From NCBI RefSeq assembly GCF_017426705.2, contig NZ_CP147251.1:2394501-2458500 (forward strand): a stretch of 64,000 bases of DNA. Reading direction: 5' to 3'. This DNA comes from Enterococcus sp. DIV2402. GTDB lineage: Bacteria > Bacillota > Bacilli > Lactobacillales > Enterococcaceae. Below are positions 18,231 through 28,280 of the stretch, piece by piece. Position 1 is the first letter of the stretch. Each line of letters opens with the position of its first letter. Under the pieces are notes generated by a model that was not told the DNA's origin, made no database searches, and saw only the letters and a list, made by a program, of their open reading frames with translations. Position numbers and translations under genes: made by a program.

Positions 18231-19463
18231 TTATTCTGAAGTTCCTTTAAATGATCGTAAACGTGTTTTCAATTTATCCATCGTTTCCGTCAATTCATTT
18301 TCTGAATGATTTTCTTCATAAAAAGTAATCATATCGTTATAAAATTCAATTATAGCTTTTCCAAAATATTCGGCAGAAATTTCATACATTTTTTGATCTA
18401 ATATTTCTTGATTTTTCTGAATACCCGCTTGAACATACTCAATAAAACAAGAAGCAAAATCTTCATCTTTTTCAAATGTGACACCAAATGAGGCATCGCT
18501 AATTAATGTGTTCAAATAATCATTACCTTCAACAACCATTTGTGTCCCTGCTGCCATTGCTTCAGTATAGGTCAATCCTTGTGTTTCTGAGGTTGATGCA
18601 CTAACGAAATAATTTGCAGCTTGATAATATAAGGCCACTTCATCATTTGGTACCTCACCAACAAATTGAACATATTCCATTAAACCTTTTTCGGTAACTA
18701 GTTCTTCTAATTCTTCTTTATACGGACCTTTCCCTACAATAACCATTCGGACATTCGGCAAAACAGCGAGTACTTCTGGTAAACCTTGAATAATTGCTTG
18801 AATATTTTTTTCATAAGATATACGGCTTAACGATAATACCATCAATTCTTTTTCTGTAATGCCCAATGCTGTACGCAAGTCTTGTTTCATTTCTTCTGTA
18901 ATATCAGGTCGTTTAAACTTCTCAATTTCAATCCCTGTCGGAATAATTCGCATTGGTGCTACGACGCCATAGCTTTCTAGCTTTTCAATTACACGTTCGC
19001 TTGGACAAACTACACCAGTTGAGTGATTGGCAAACAATCGAGAAAAATATTTTACATGGACTGGACGAACAACTTTTCCCTTTGCAATATAATGTAGATA
19101 ATCTTCATACATAGTGTGATACGTATGAATAACTGGTATACGCATTTTTTTACCCACCATCTTACCTAAAAGACCGGCACCGAACTCTGTGTGGGTATGA
19201 ATTAAATCCAACTCTAATTCTTTGGCAATCAAATAGGCATACCACATGCCACGTACAACAATTCGGCGATCTTTAAATGAAATAAAAGGTACACTAGGCA
19301 TTCGAATAATTCCTTCTTCAAATTCCGGTGCATTAGGATCCGTGGTCGTAAAAATAAATACCTCGTGTCCCATTTTTTCCAATTCATCTTTTAGTGTCCG
19401 AATAGATGTAGCAACACCACTTACTTGAGGCAAGTAAGTGTCTGTAAAGAACCCAATCTTCAC
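18231..19463 (-). CDS. bgsB: 1,2-diacylglycerol 3-glucosyltransferase-like (BgsB type)
   Basis: A GT4 glycosyltransferase of 410 residues that begins KIGFFTDTYLPQVSGVATS, typical of bacterial diacylglycerol glucosyltransferases. The donor-binding region is visible as VSLSRISYEKNIQAII and the ASTSETQGLTYTEAMAAG Glu-x7-Glu motif near residue 290. In E. faecalis the equivalent gene makes monoglucosyl-diacylglycerol, the first step of the lipoteichoic-acid anchor. Its start overlaps the end of the bgsA-like gene by four bases. The symbol rests on synteny and family, not on a unique motif. Confidence 0.82.
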   Translation of the reverse strand: MKIGFFTDTYLPQVSGVATSIRTLKDELEKMGHEVFIFTTTDPNAPEFEEGIIRMPSVPFISFKDRRIVVRGMWYAYLIAKELELDLIHTHTEFGAGLLGKMVGKKMRIPVIHTYHTMYEDYLHYIAKGKVVRPVHVKYFSRLFANHSTGVVCPSERVIEKLESYGVVAPMRIIPTGIEIEKFKRPDITEEMKQDLRTALGITEKELMVLSLSRISYEKNIQAIIQGLPEVLAVLPNVRMVIVGKGPYKEELEELVTEKGLMEYVQFVGEVPNDEVALYYQAANYFVSASTSETQGLTYTEAMAAGTQMVVEGNDYLNTLISDASFGVTFEKDEDFASCFIEYVQAGIQKNQEILDQKMYEISAEYFGKAIIEFYNDMITFYEENHSENELTETMDKLKTRLRSFKGTSE

Positions 19464-20500
19464 GACATTCCCTCCAAACTCCGACTGTCTACTGCACTCC
19501 CCTTCAGCACAGTTTCATAGACTTTTTTTAATTCTGTTCCTATTTGCTGAATACTTTTTGATTGTGCTGTTTCATAGCCAGCTTTCGTTAAATCTGGCAC
19601 TTGTTTCTCAACAATTTCTTCAATTTTTTGACAAAATTCTGCATTCGTTGTTCCCATATAAGCATTATAATCTTTTTTTAACCAACCTTCATATACAGGG
19701 ATATCTCGAACAAGCACATTTTGATGACTTGCTAATGCTTCTAATACTACAATTCCTTCTGTCTCTTCATAGGAAGGAAAGAAAAATAAATCAGCATTGG
19801 AATACGCCCCTTCAATAATTTCTCCCTTAATATATCCTGGAAAAATTACATTGTCAGGGTGATTTCCTTTAACAATCTCCCGAATATCTTTTGGAATGGT
19901 ATACATCGGAGTATGCCCAAACCAAATAAAGGTATATTGAGGCAACTGTTTAGCAATTTCGATAAAATCAGTCAAGCCTTTGCGATGGAAATATAAACCT
20001 ACAGAAATAATCACTTTTTGTTCTGGATCCAATTGAAAGAATGCTCGAAACTTTTCTTCTTTCTTTTTACTTACTTGATATTTATCTAAATCAATGCCGT
20101 TAGAAACCACACTAATTGGTCGACGAATACCATAGCCTTCTAAAATTTTTTTAGCATAAACAGTTGGTGTAATTAAATGGTCACTATGAGAATACAAATA
20201 AATTAAATATTTTTTATATAATGAAGCCACTTGATTTGACCCAATAAACGAATTTCGAAAATCTTCAGCATTTGAATGTGCGTGATACACGACTTTTTTA
20301 CCATTTTTTTTAGTACGACGAATCATCTGACGACTTTTAAAGCCATACGTATTAATGTGTAAAATATCATAATCATCGTTAGCATTTATTGTATAATCGA
20401 CGCCTGCACATGTTAATGCTTTTTTTTGATGTTCAAAGGCGCGACCGATACCAGATTTTTCCAGCATTCGTTCTCCTTCAAAATAAAGAAGTACTTTCAA
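19460..20500 (-). CDS. bgsA: Glycolipid glucosyltransferase (BgsA type)
   Basis: A second GT4 enzyme, 346 residues, starting KVLLYFEGERMLEKSGIGRA. The donor site SVGLYFHRKGLTDFIEIAKQ and the FPSYEETEGIVVLEALAS Glu-rich motif near residue 246 are clear. In E. faecalis the matching gene converts monoglucosyl- to diglucosyl-diacylglycerol, affecting lipoteichoic acid, biofilm and membrane lipids. ATG/start overlap with bgsB is four bases, so the two are translationally coupled. The order relative to fabT agrees with the enterococcal layout. Confidence 0.82.
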   Translation of the reverse strand: MKVLLYFEGERMLEKSGIGRAFEHQKKALTCAGVDYTINANDDYDILHINTYGFKSRQMIRRTKKNGKKVVYHAHSNAEDFRNSFIGSNQVASLYKKYLIYLYSHSDHLITPTVYAKKILEGYGIRRPISVVSNGIDLDKYQVSKKKEEKFRAFFQLDPEQKVIISVGLYFHRKGLTDFIEIAKQLPQYTFIWFGHTPMYTIPKDIREIVKGNHPDNVIFPGYIKGEIIEGAYSNADLFFFPSYEETEGIVVLEALASHQNVLVRDIPVYEGWLKKDYNAYMGTTNAEFCQKIEEIVEKQVPDLTKAGYETAQSKSIQQIGTELKKVYETVLKGSAVDSRSLEGMS

Positions 20501-20741
20501 AAAAGTCTCCTCCCTTGTTATGTTTATTATTCAGTATATCATAGCCCCACCTTAGAATACTCCAACTATAGTCTTAGTTTCCAGACTATTTTTACACTTT
20601 ACTTTCAAAAGACTGTCAATTCAAGCTTTTTATTTTTAGTATTACAAAACTGTTCGTTTATTTTCATGAATTTTTATAAAAATAACTAGTTTATTTTAAC
20701 AATTCATGATACGGTGAATATACATTTTGGAGGTGTTTTAC

Positions 20742-21704
20742 TTGAAAGTTATCGATATGCACTGCGATACAATTATGCGAATTTTCACTTCAACTGCCAA
20801 TTTAGCTGAAAATAATTTACAAATTGATTTAGAAAAAATGAGACAAGGTGATTATTTATTACAAAATTTTGCTATTTTTTTAGACAAAGAAGCTGAAGAC
20901 TCTCCCTATCAAACAGCTAAAGCAATGATTAATTGCTTTTATCAGCAAATGGAACAATATTCTCAAATCATTCGACCTGTGACTCGTTATGAAGAAATCA
21001 TTCAGAACGATCAGCAGCATATCTTAAGTGCCTTATTAACAATGGAAGAAGGTGCACCTCTTGAAGGCAATGTCGAAAAGTTAGCTGAATTTTATCAATT
21101 AGGTGTCCGCATGCTGACTTTAACTTGGAACTATACCAATGAGATTGGTTTTCCTAACGCACGTTATTGGAATTCTGAAACACAGACACTTTCATCTCAA
21201 CAAGGATTAACCAAAAGAGGCATTGAGATTGCACAGGCAATGAACGAATTAGGTATGATTATTGACGTTTCACATGGATCGGATCAATTAGTTGAAGACG
21301 TTCTGACACATACCACCGCACCTTTTGTAGCCAGTCATTCTAACGCTCGAGCATGTTTCCCGCACTTTCGTAATTTACCTGATTCGCTAATCAAAAAAAT
21401 TGCTGACCGTGGTGGTGTGATTGGCTTGAATTTTTCTGAAGATTTTTTAAGAACCCGACAACAAAAATTACCACTTATTAATCAGTTAGTGACACATGCT
21501 ATTCATATGAAGAATATTGGTGGAATTGATGTTATTGGTTTTGGTTCTGATTTTGATGGGATTCCAGTTAGCCATGAATTACCTGATGCAACCATTTTCC
21601 CTACTATTTATGATGCTTTTCAAAAAGCTGGATTTACTACCTCAGAAATTGAAAAGATTTTTCATCAAAATGTGTTGCGTTTATATAAAGAACTATTAAT
21701 TTAA
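20742..21704 (+). CDS. Membrane dipeptidase (peptidase M19)
   Basis: A 320-residue metal-dependent dipeptidase of the renal-dipeptidase family. The start is TTG at 20742, which follows GGAGGTGTTTTAC; an earlier in-frame start lies inside the ribosome site. Zinc ligands are visible in VIDMHCDT (His and Asp), MEEGAPLEG (bridging Glu), IDVSHGS and VASHSNARA (His), and the GSDFDGI segment near the end. The name is historical: no signal peptide or membrane anchor is present, so the enzyme is cytoplasmic. It is a single-gene unit. Confidence 0.92.
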   Translation: MKVIDMHCDTIMRIFTSTANLAENNLQIDLEKMRQGDYLLQNFAIFLDKEAEDSPYQTAKAMINCFYQQMEQYSQIIRPVTRYEEIIQNDQQHILSALLTMEEGAPLEGNVEKLAEFYQLGVRMLTLTWNYTNEIGFPNARYWNSETQTLSSQQGLTKRGIEIAQAMNELGMIIDVSHGSDQLVEDVLTHTTAPFVASHSNARACFPHFRNLPDSLIKKIADRGGVIGLNFSEDFLRTRQQKLPLINQLVTHAIHMKNIGGIDVIGFGSDFDGIPVSHELPDATIFPTIYDAFQKAGFTTSEIEKIFHQNVLRLYKELLI

Positions 21705-21715
21705 CACTTTCTTAT

Positions 21716-21756
21716 GCAAAAAGAGTCTAACGGCAATTTCATTAGATTCTTTTTGC
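21716..21756 (+). terminator. Terminator of the dipeptidase gene
   Basis: Arms GCAAAAAGAGTCTAA and TTAGATTCTTTTTGC pair 12 bases after the stop codon; the T-rich arm doubles as the U-tract. Confidence 0.75.
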
Positions 21757-21810
21757 AATTTCAATACAAATTATTGGTCACTCCATACTTCGCTAATCCT
21801 TATAACAAAA

Positions 21811-21841
21811 AAGTGATAGACCTAAAATAAGACCTATCACT
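21811..21841 (-). terminator. Terminator of the SPFH/small membrane protein operon
   Basis: Arms AGTGATAG and CTATCACT pair and are followed on the minus strand by TTTTTTG. It lies ten bases after the stop of the 49-residue gene. Confidence 0.75.
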
Positions 21842-21850
21842 CTTTCATAT

Positions 21851-22000
21851 TTAAAATTCACTCCAGCTATCATCATCTGTTTTGTCAGAAATATTTTTCT
21901 TTTTATCTTCTCTTTTCTTTTTCTTTAATTCTACTATTAAAGAATAGATGGCAACAGCAGCTAATACAATTAATAATATTCTAAAAATAAAGAAAAACAT
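21851..22000 (-). CDS. Small single-pass membrane protein, 49 residues
   Basis: The ATG at 22000 lies two bases after the stop of the SPFH gene, within GGTGAGTAGATATG, which supplies a ribosome site. The product has one hydrophobic helix at residues 2-24 (FFFIFRILLIVLAAVAIYSL) followed by a lysine-rich and then acidic tail ending SWSEF. Its position argues that it works with the SPFH protein, perhaps as a membrane partner; this is inference. It is too short to be picked up by usual gene-length cut-offs. Confidence 0.7.
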   Translation of the reverse strand: MFFFIFRILLIVLAAVAIYSLIVELKKKKREDKKKNISDKTDDDSWSEF

Positions 22001-22002
22001 AT

Positions 22003-22848
22003 CTACTCACCATCTGTCACAACAGCATTCGCACCATTGACTGTAACCCAGCCATGTTCTTTGCGAGCTTGTGCTTCTTCATATTTAATTAGATTTTCAG
22101 TTACAGATTCAGCAATTTTTTTATTTGCTTCTGCCTCGGCTTCGGCTTGTTTAGTAATTTCATAAGCTTTAGCATCTGCTTGAGTTTTCTTTGTTTCAGC
22201 ATCTAATTTAGCTTTTTCGTTTTCTTGCCCAGATAATACAATCGCATCAATTGATTTTTGTGTTTCTGCATCAATTTCAGGAACCCCTACCGTTACATCT
22301 TCCACAACAAATCCTTTTGTTTCAACTGACTTAGAAAAATTCGCTAATAAATTTCCTTCTGCTTCAGAAGATTTACCAGATAAAATATCTAAAATAGTAT
22401 ATTGAGAATAAACTTCTCTTGCTTCTTTTTGTAATTTTGATTTTAACCAGCCTTCTTCAATATCTTCTGAAGTAATGTTACCAAATTCTTTATACATTGC
22501 TGATGTTTTAGTCGGATCGATTTTATAATCATATTTAATATTTACAGAGGTCTTTTTACCATCTGATGTGGCAATTGAAACACTTTCTGCTTGAATTGTT
22601 TGTAAGCGAATTGGATATTGTGTTACTTTATCCAATCCTACAAATTTAATTCCTTGTCCTAAGGTTTCGTCACGTACACCGCCATTAATAGAATAACGCA
22701 CCCCAACATAACCGTTTTCAATCTTTTCAAAAAAAACAAAAGCCCCTGCAATCACCGCTCCTAATACCACAACTGCCGTCAGACTTGTTTTAATAGCTTT
22801 GTTTGTACCGGTTTTATTTACTCCAGCTTTTTTCATCTTATTATCCAC
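22003..22848 (-). CDS. SPFH/prohibitin-family membrane protein
   Basis: A 281-residue protein with an N-terminal membrane helix (about residues 20-42), then a band-7/SPFH domain (NGYVGVRYSINGGV through DVTVGVPEIDAETQ), then an Ala/Glu/Lys-rich coiled coil (about 205-255). Such proteins form large rings on the membrane and organise microdomains or membrane proteases. The start may be GTG at 22848 or ATG at 22836. It is co-transcribed with the 49-residue membrane protein. No NfeD or protease partner gene is adjacent. Confidence 0.85.
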   Translation of the reverse strand: MDNKMKKAGVNKTGTNKAIKTSLTAVVVLGAVIAGAFVFFEKIENGYVGVRYSINGGVRDETLGQGIKFVGLDKVTQYPIRLQTIQAESVSIATSDGKKTSVNIKYDYKIDPTKTSAMYKEFGNITSEDIEEGWLKSKLQKEAREVYSQYTILDILSGKSSEAEGNLLANFSKSVETKGFVVEDVTVGVPEIDAETQKSIDAIVLSGQENEKAKLDAETKKTQADAKAYEITKQAEAEAEANKKIAESVTENLIKYEEAQARKEHGWVTVNGANAVVTDGE

Positions 22849-22942
22849 TCTTTCTTATTTAGTTGTTGTTTTAATTATTACATGTTTTTTTATTTCTATC
22901 AATTGATTATTTAAAAACCAGTCTAAAGGCTGAGAAATAAAA

Positions 22943-22972
22943 AAACATCCCATCTCTAAAGACAGGATGTTT
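22943..22972 (-). terminator. Terminator of ptsHI
   Basis: Arms AAACATCC and GGATGTTT pair around a 14-base loop, followed on the minus strand by TTTTTATT. It lies about 20 bases after the ptsI stop. Confidence 0.85.
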
Positions 22973-22991
22973 AAAATTAATTTTTTAATGC

Positions 22992-24722
22992 TTATTCAGC
23001 AACGTATTCTTCAACTAAAGCAACGACTTCTTCCATTGTGTCGCAATCTTTAAGCGCACGATTTGCAAGTTCTTGCATTTTAGTAGTGTCTAAACGTTTC
23101 ATTAAGCTACGAGTTTTTAGAATAGATGTTGCGCTCATTGAGAACTCATCTAAACCAATCCCCATTAATAATGGAACAGCCATTTGATCGCCGGCCATTT
23201 CTCCACACATACCAGCCCATTTACCTTCAGCGTGTGCTGAATCAACCACGTTTTTAATTAAACGTAAAATTGATGGGTTATATGGTTGATACAAGTAAGA
23301 AACTTGTTCGTTCATACGGTCTGCTGCCATTGTGTATTGAATCAAGTCATTTGTTCCAATACTGAAGAAGTCAACTTCTTTAGCAAAACGGTCAGCTAAA
23401 ACGGCTGCTGCAGGGATTTCAATCATGATACCTACTTGGATACCATCAGCAACTGCGATACCTTCGTCAACTAATTTTTGACGTTCTTCGTCATACATTT
23501 TTTTAGCAGCGCGGAATTCTTTCAGCGTTGCAACCATTGGGAACATGATACGTAATTGTCCATGAACAGAAGCACGTAACAATGCACGTAATTGTGTACG
23601 GAACATGCCATCGCCTAATTCAGATAAACTGATACGTAATGCACGGTATCCCAAGAATGGGTTCATTTCATGTGGTAATTGTAGATATGGTAGTTCTTTA
23701 TCGCCACCGATATCCATTGTACGAACAACTACAGGTTTACCATCCATGCCTTCCAATACCGCTTTGTAAGCTACATATTGGTCTTCTTCAGATGGGAAAT
23801 CTGGAGCATCCATGTATAAAAATTCTGTACGATAAAGTCCAACAGCTTCAGCACCATTGTTATGGACACCAGTTAAATCTTTTGGTGTACCAATGTTTGC
23901 TGCTAGCTCAATGTGTTTACCGTCAGCTGTAACAGTTTGGGCATTTTTAAGTTTTTCCCATTCTGCTTTTTGTGCAGCGAAAGCTTCTCCAGCTTTATGG
24001 AATTCTGTAGCTTGTTCTTCAGTAGGATTGACGATAACATCGCCTTCGATACCGTTAACAGCTATAATATCACCTGCTTTTACTTTTGCAGTAATATCTT
24101 TTGTCCCCACAATTGCTGGAATCTCTAAAGAACGAGCCATAATCGCTGAGTGAGAAGTACGTCCACCAATATTAGTTACGAATGCTTTAACGAAATTACG
24201 ATCTAATTGCGCTGTATCACTCGGTGTTAAGTCATGTGCAATCACAACAACTTCTTCATTAATCATAGATGGATTAGGTAAAGTTACTTGCAATAAATGT
24301 GCTAATACACGCTTCGCAACGTCACGGATATCCGCAGCACGCTCTTGCATATAAGCATTATCTTCCATTGCTTCAAACATGCCAATGTACATGTCTGTAA
24401 CTTCTTTTAACGCAGATTCAGCATTAACTTTATTGTCTGAAATATTTTGCTTAATTTGACCAATCATTTCTGGATCGCTAAGAACCATTAAATGAGCGTC
24501 AAATACTTGCGCTTCTTCTTCGCCTAAAGCTTGAGCAGCTTTATCACGAATTTGTTTTAATTCTTCAGTAGATTTAGCTAGTGCATCATCTAGACGAGCT
24601 TCTTCAGCAGATATGTCTTCAACTGTAACTTTTGTAAAAGTTAAGTCAGGTTGAACTAATAGGTATGCCTTCGCAACTGCTACGCCATCACTTGCCGCAA
24701 TTCCCTTTAGCATTTCAACCAT
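22992..24722 (-). CDS. ptsI: PTS enzyme I (phosphoenolpyruvate-protein phosphotransferase)
   Basis: Enzyme I takes phosphate from PEP and passes it to HPr, feeding all PTS sugar transporters. The 576-residue length is standard. The active-site histidine is in [13 protein letters not shown] at about residue 191; the PEP-binding site includes [18 protein letters not shown] and the [12 protein letters not shown] segment, and the catalytic cysteine is in GMCGEMAGD near residue 500. The start codon overlaps the ptsH stop by one base, so the genes are coupled. Confidence 0.98.
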   Translation of the reverse strand: MVEMLKGIAASDGVAVAKAYLLVQPDLTFTKVTVEDISAEEARLDDALAKSTEELKQIRDKAAQALGEEEAQVFDAHLMVLSDPEMIGQIKQNISDNKVNAESALKEVTDMYIGMFEAMEDNAYMQERAADIRDVAKRVLAHLLQVTLPNPSMINEEVVVIAHDLTPSDTAQLDRNFVKAFVTNIGGRTSHSAIMARSLEIPAIVGTKDITAKVKAGDIIAVNGIEGDVIVNPTEEQATEFHKAGEAFAAQKAEWEKLKNAQTVTADGKHIELAANIGTPKDLTGVHNNGAEAVGLYRTEFLYMDAPDFPSEEDQYVAYKAVLEGMDGKPVVVRTMDIGGDKELPYLQLPHEMNPFLGYRALRISLSELGDGMFRTQLRALLRASVHGQLRIMFPMVATLKEFRAAKKMYDEERQKLVDEGIAVADGIQVGIMIEIPAAAVLADRFAKEVDFFSIGTNDLIQYTMAADRMNEQVSYLYQPYNPSILRLIKNVVDSAHAEGKWAGMCGEMAGDQMAVPLLMGIGLDEFSMSATSILKTRSLMKRLDTTKMQELANRALKDCDTMEEVVALVEEYVAE

Positions 24723-24988
24723 TATTCAGACAATCCTTCCTTTTGCATTGTTTCAACGATAGCAGCAATTGCTTCTTTTTCGTCAGCACCTTCTGCAGTA
24801 ATTGTAACGTCAGAACCTTGACCAACGCCTAAAGACATAACGCCCATGATTGATTTAAGGTTAACTGATTTACCTTTGTACTCTAAGTTAACATCAGAGT
24901 TAAATTTGCTCGCTGTTTGAACTAATAAAGTCGCTGGACGTGCGTGAATTCCTGTCTCAGCAATTACGTGAAAATCTTTCTTTTCCAT
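24722..24988 (-). CDS. ptsH: PTS phosphocarrier protein HPr
   Basis: HPr, 88 residues, carries phosphate from enzyme I to the EIIA domains through His15 in [10 protein letters not shown]. Ser46 in LKSIMGVMS is the site used by HPr kinase; phospho-Ser46 HPr is the corepressor of CcpA, which fits the cre site found at 61745-61760. The sequence is close to the E. faecalis protein, one of the stronger taxonomic clues in the window. ATG follows AAGGAGATTGATAAT. Confidence 0.98.
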   Translation of the reverse strand: MEKKDFHVIAETGIHARPATLLVQTASKFNSDVNLEYKGKSVNLKSIMGVMSLGVGQGSDVTITAEGADEKEAIAAIVETMQKEGLSE

Positions 24989-25160
24989 ATTATCAATCTC
25001 CTTTAGTGATATCTAAATTTTTTGTGAGGGCTTACTTTTGTCAACTCTTGTCTAACAGACAGAATTTAACCACCCTTTCAATTGTTAAGATTACCATTTT
25101 TTTGTTAGTTAGACAACCGTTTTCCCAAATAAATCATCAAATACTTACGAAAATTACTTT

Positions 25161-25352
25161 TTATTTCGCATCCATTTCATAGCGATAAATTATTTTCCCA
25201 TTTAAACCAGCTTCCCCAACAAAGGATGTGCGGTCTTCTCGATTAATCCACACTTCACGAAACAAAAAAAAATCGTCTCTTTCTATTACAATTTCTTCAA
25301 TCTCTCCATTTTGCAATTTATCTAATAAATCAACATAAGGGTTGTTTTCCAT
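25161..25352 (-). CDS. Small conserved hypothetical protein, 63 residues
   Basis: A 63-residue acidic protein with mixed charge and a predicted beta-rich middle (EEIVIERDDFFLFREVWINRED). ATG follows AAAGGAGCTTAAC. It lies between ptsH and clpE and is transcribed divergently from clpE. I recognise no domain and assign no function; the good ribosome site and codon use support that it is real. Confidence 0.7.
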   Translation of the reverse strand: MENNPYVDLLDKLQNGEIEEIVIERDDFFLFREVWINREDRTSFVGEAGLNGKIIYRYEMDAK

Positions 25353-25432
25353 AGTTAAGCTCCTTTATTTAATTGTAATTCTTCTACCTTAAAAATTATA
25401 ATTCTTTTTAAGAAAACTGCAAATTCAAATAC

Positions 25433-25486
25433 TTGCACATCATTAAAAAGATTGTATAATAGTGTTAAAGGTCAAAGTTGGTCAAT
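25433..25486 (+). promoter_or_regulatory. clpE promoter with CtsR operator
   Basis: TTGCAC (25433-25438), a 16-bp spacer and TATAAT (25455-25460) form the promoter. Directly downstream, 25469-25486 reads AGGTCAAAGTTGGTCAAT, a tandem GGTCAAA heptad repeat of the CtsR class. This indicates class III heat-shock control of clpE. Confidence 0.85.
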
Positions 25487-25557
25487 GGATTAATTGCCCT
25501 TCTTTTCCTGATTACTCACTACAAAAGACAAAACTGTATGAAAGGTCGTGAGACACT

Positions 25558-27771
25558 ATGCTTTGCCAAAACTGTGGAAAAAACGAAGCGACAATTCATT
25601 TATATGCAAATGTCGGCGGACAAAGAAAACAAATTGATTATTGTCAAAGTTGTTATCAAAAAATTAAAGGTCAACAAACAACAAATGCGATGCCTCAAGA
25701 TCCATTTGGCTTTGGTAGTCTAGATGATTTGTTTAGACAAATGTCTCAACAAATGCAACAAGGAACTCCTTCCTATAATCAGACGCCTCCTACCCAAGCA
25801 GGTGGAAATCAAAATAATTTTAATGGTGGGCAACCACCTATCAACAATACACCTGGAATTTTAGGTGAATATGGTATTAATATTACGCAACAAGCTCGAG
25901 ATGGTGAAATCGATCCTGTTGTTGGTCGCGATTCAGAAATTAAACGTGTCATTGAAATTCTCAATCGACGAACAAAAAACAATCCGGTATTAATCGGTGA
26001 ACCAGGTGTCGGTAAAACAGCTGTTGTTGAAGGATTGGCACAAAAAATCGTCGATGGTGATGTTCCTCAAAAACTTTTGGATAAAGAAGTAATTCGTCTA
26101 GATGTTGCTTCATTAGTTCAAGGAACAGGTATCCGTGGTCAATTTGAAGAACGCGTCCAAAAACTAATTGAAGAAATTAAGCAAGCGGAAAATATTATCC
26201 TATTTATTGATGAAGTGCATGAAATCGTAGGTGCTGGTAGTGCTGGGGATGGTAACTTGGATGCCGGTAATATTTTGAAACCAGCATTAGCTCGTGGCGA
26301 AATACAAATGGTAGGCGCGACTACACTTAGTGAATATCGTATCATTGAAAAAGATGCTGCGTTAGAACGTAGAATGCAGCCTGTTCGTGTGGACGAACCA
26401 TCTGTTGAAGAAACAGTTACCATTTTAAAAGGTCTCCAACCACGTTATGAAGATTATCATCATGTAAAATATACAGATGAAGCAATCCGTGCTGCGGCTG
26501 TTCTTTCAAATCGTTATATCCAAGACCGTTTCTTACCAGATAAAGCAATCGATTTATTAGATGAATCTGGTTCAAAAGAAAACTTAACTATTCAATTTGT
26601 TGATCCAAAAGTTATCGATAAAAAATTAGCAGATGCCCAACAACAAAAACAACTAGCTTCTCAGGAAGAAGATTTTGAAAAAGCAGCTTATTATCGAGAC
26701 CAAATCAATAAATTACAAAAAATGAAAGAACGTCAAATTACTGAAGAAGAAACACCTGTAATCGATGAAAAAACTATGGAACAAATCGTTGAAGAGCGGA
26801 CAGGTATTCCAGTCGGTGAACTAAAAGAAAAAGAACAAGCCCAATTGAAAAACTTAGCCATTGACTTAAAAGAACATGTGATTGGTCAAGATGAAGCAAT
26901 TGATAAAGTAGCCAAAGCGATTCGTCGCAATCGTGTCGGTCTTGGCAAGAAAAATCGTCCGATTGGCTCTTTCTTATTTGTAGGTCCAACCGGTGTCGGA
27001 AAAACAGAACTTGCCAAACAACTAGCTTATGAAATGTTTGGTTCAGAAGATTCAATGATTCGTTTTGACATGTCGGAATATATGGAAAAACATAGTATTT
27101 CTAAATTAATTGGTTCCCCTCCTGGTTATGTTGGTTATGAAGAAGCTGGACAATTAACTGAAAAAGTGCGCCGTAATCCGTATAGTCTCATTTTATTAGA
27201 TGAAGTAGAAAAAGCTCATCCGGATGTATTGCACATGTTCTTACAAATCTTAGATGATGGACGTTTGACAGATGCTCAAGGACGCACAGTCAGCTTCAAA
27301 GACACATTAATCATTATGACAAGTAACGCTGGGTCAGGCAAAGTAGAAGCCAATGTAGGTTTTGGCGCTGCTCGAGAAGGCATCACTCGTTCTGTCTTAA
27401 ATCAATTGCATCATTATTTCACACCAGAATTCTTGAACCGTTTTGACGGTATCATTGAATTCAAAGCGTTGAGTAAAGAAAATCTATTGAAAATTGTTGC
27501 GTTGATGTTAGATGAAGTAAATGGCATGTTAGAACAACAACATTTACACATCGATGTCACACCAGAAGTGAAAGAAAAACTCGTAGAACTGGGCTTTGAT
27601 CCAGCAATGGGTGCTCGTCCACTACGTCGAACAATCCAAGAACAAATTGAAGATGGGATTGCCGAATTCTACCTCGATCATCCAACCGAACATTCACTTG
27701 AAGCAACTTTAAATGATGAGGGTAAAGTAATTATCGCAACAAAAAACGTTGTCGTCGATGAAAAAGAATAA
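25558..27771 (+). CDS. clpE: ATP-dependent Clp protease ATP-binding subunit ClpE
   Basis: A 737-residue Hsp100 unfoldase that works with ClpP or as a disaggregase in stress. The N-terminal zinc finger that defines ClpE is visible ([14 protein letters not shown], then YCQSC). After a Gln/Asn/Pro-rich linker come the first AAA module (GEPGVGKT near residue 149, LFIDEVHE), a UVR-like coiled segment near residue 370, and the second AAA module (GPTGVGKTE near residue 480, [13 protein letters not shown]). A CtsR operator precedes it. Length and domain order are normal. Confidence 0.97.
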   Translation: MLCQNCGKNEATIHLYANVGGQRKQIDYCQSCYQKIKGQQTTNAMPQDPFGFGSLDDLFRQMSQQMQQGTPSYNQTPPTQAGGNQNNFNGGQPPINNTPGILGEYGINITQQARDGEIDPVVGRDSEIKRVIEILNRRTKNNPVLIGEPGVGKTAVVEGLAQKIVDGDVPQKLLDKEVIRLDVASLVQGTGIRGQFEERVQKLIEEIKQAENIILFIDEVHEIVGAGSAGDGNLDAGNILKPALARGEIQMVGATTLSEYRIIEKDAALERRMQPVRVDEPSVEETVTILKGLQPRYEDYHHVKYTDEAIRAAAVLSNRYIQDRFLPDKAIDLLDESGSKENLTIQFVDPKVIDKKLADAQQQKQLASQEEDFEKAAYYRDQINKLQKMKERQITEEETPVIDEKTMEQIVEERTGIPVGELKEKEQAQLKNLAIDLKEHVIGQDEAIDKVAKAIRRNRVGLGKKNRPIGSFLFVGPTGVGKTELAKQLAYEMFGSEDSMIRFDMSEYMEKHSISKLIGSPPGYVGYEEAGQLTEKVRRNPYSLILLDEVEKAHPDVLHMFLQILDDGRLTDAQGRTVSFKDTLIIMTSNAGSGKVEANVGFGAAREGITRSVLNQLHHYFTPEFLNRFDGIIEFKALSKENLLKIVALMLDEVNGMLEQQHLHIDVTPEVKEKLVELGFDPAMGARPLRRTIQEQIEDGIAEFYLDHPTEHSLEATLNDEGKVIIATKNVVVDEKE

Positions 27772-27787
27772 ACTAGATTTACTATCT

Positions 27788-27830
27788 AAAAAAAAGTTGG
27801 TCAAATATCATTTTTTGACCAACTTTTTTT
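27788..27830. terminator. Terminator after clpE
   Basis: Arms AAAAAAAGTTGGTCAAA and TTTGACCAACTTTTTTT pair around a short loop. The A-tract and T-tract on both sides allow it to work in either direction. Confidence 0.88.
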
Positions 27831-27913
27831 AATTTTTTAAGAGATAATACTTTCTATTTCTTTGAAAAGAAAATATAATTATCCTATAGACAAGAGAATG
27901 TGAGGTGAGCGAT

Positions 27914-28222
27914 ATGAAGTTGGTAAATGTAACAAACAGCCACTCTCGATTAGTCAAACAACAACTCGAGAATACCGATGCTTCATTAGTTAAAGTTTTC
28001 ACTGCTGGTAATACCACTGTTATTTATACTGAAGCACCGCTCCATAATGAAATTTTAATTGTAAATAATAAGAGGAAAATCCATCCAGAAGAAATCGAAG
28101 AAATCAAAAAACACTTTTTAGCTAAGATTCCTTCTGAATTGTACTCTGATAAAGATATAACCATTATTGAAGACAATGAGTTTATTGAAATATCGATTCC
28201 TAAAGCGTTACCTGTAGAATAA
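27914..28222 (+). CDS. DUF1827-like conserved small protein
   Basis: A 102-residue protein from the ATG at 27914; GAGGTGAGCGAT precedes it, and an in-frame GTG nine bases earlier is inside that ribosome site. The sequence, starting KLVNVTNSHSRLVKQQLENT, resembles the DUF1827 family common next to clpE in enterococci and lactobacilli. Its role is unknown. Alternating beta and helix segments suggest a small alpha/beta fold. Confidence 0.75.
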   Translation: MKLVNVTNSHSRLVKQQLENTDASLVKVFTAGNTTVIYTEAPLHNEILIVNNKRKIHPEEIEEIKKHFLAKIPSELYSDKDITIIEDNEFIEISIPKALPVE

Positions 28223-28229
28223 AGAAAAA

Positions 28230-28278
28230 ATATCCAAACTATGGAGAGATTGTACATCATCTCCTATAGTTTGGATAT
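28230..28278. terminator. Bidirectional terminator between convergent genes
   Basis: Long arms beginning ATATCCAAACTATRGGAGA pair almost perfectly and are flanked by A- and T-tracts. It separates the DUF1827-like gene from the convergent 170-residue gene. Confidence 0.88.
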
Positions 28279-28280
28279 TT

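Noticed and set aside
24950..25130. Definite ptsH promoter
   Set aside because: TTGACA is present at about 25034-25039 on the minus strand but I found no good -10 at the right distance, so I did not list it as a feature.
25478..25723. 81-codon ORF overlapping the start of clpE
   Set aside because: It overlaps the CtsR site and the zinc-finger coding region in another frame; no independent start signal.
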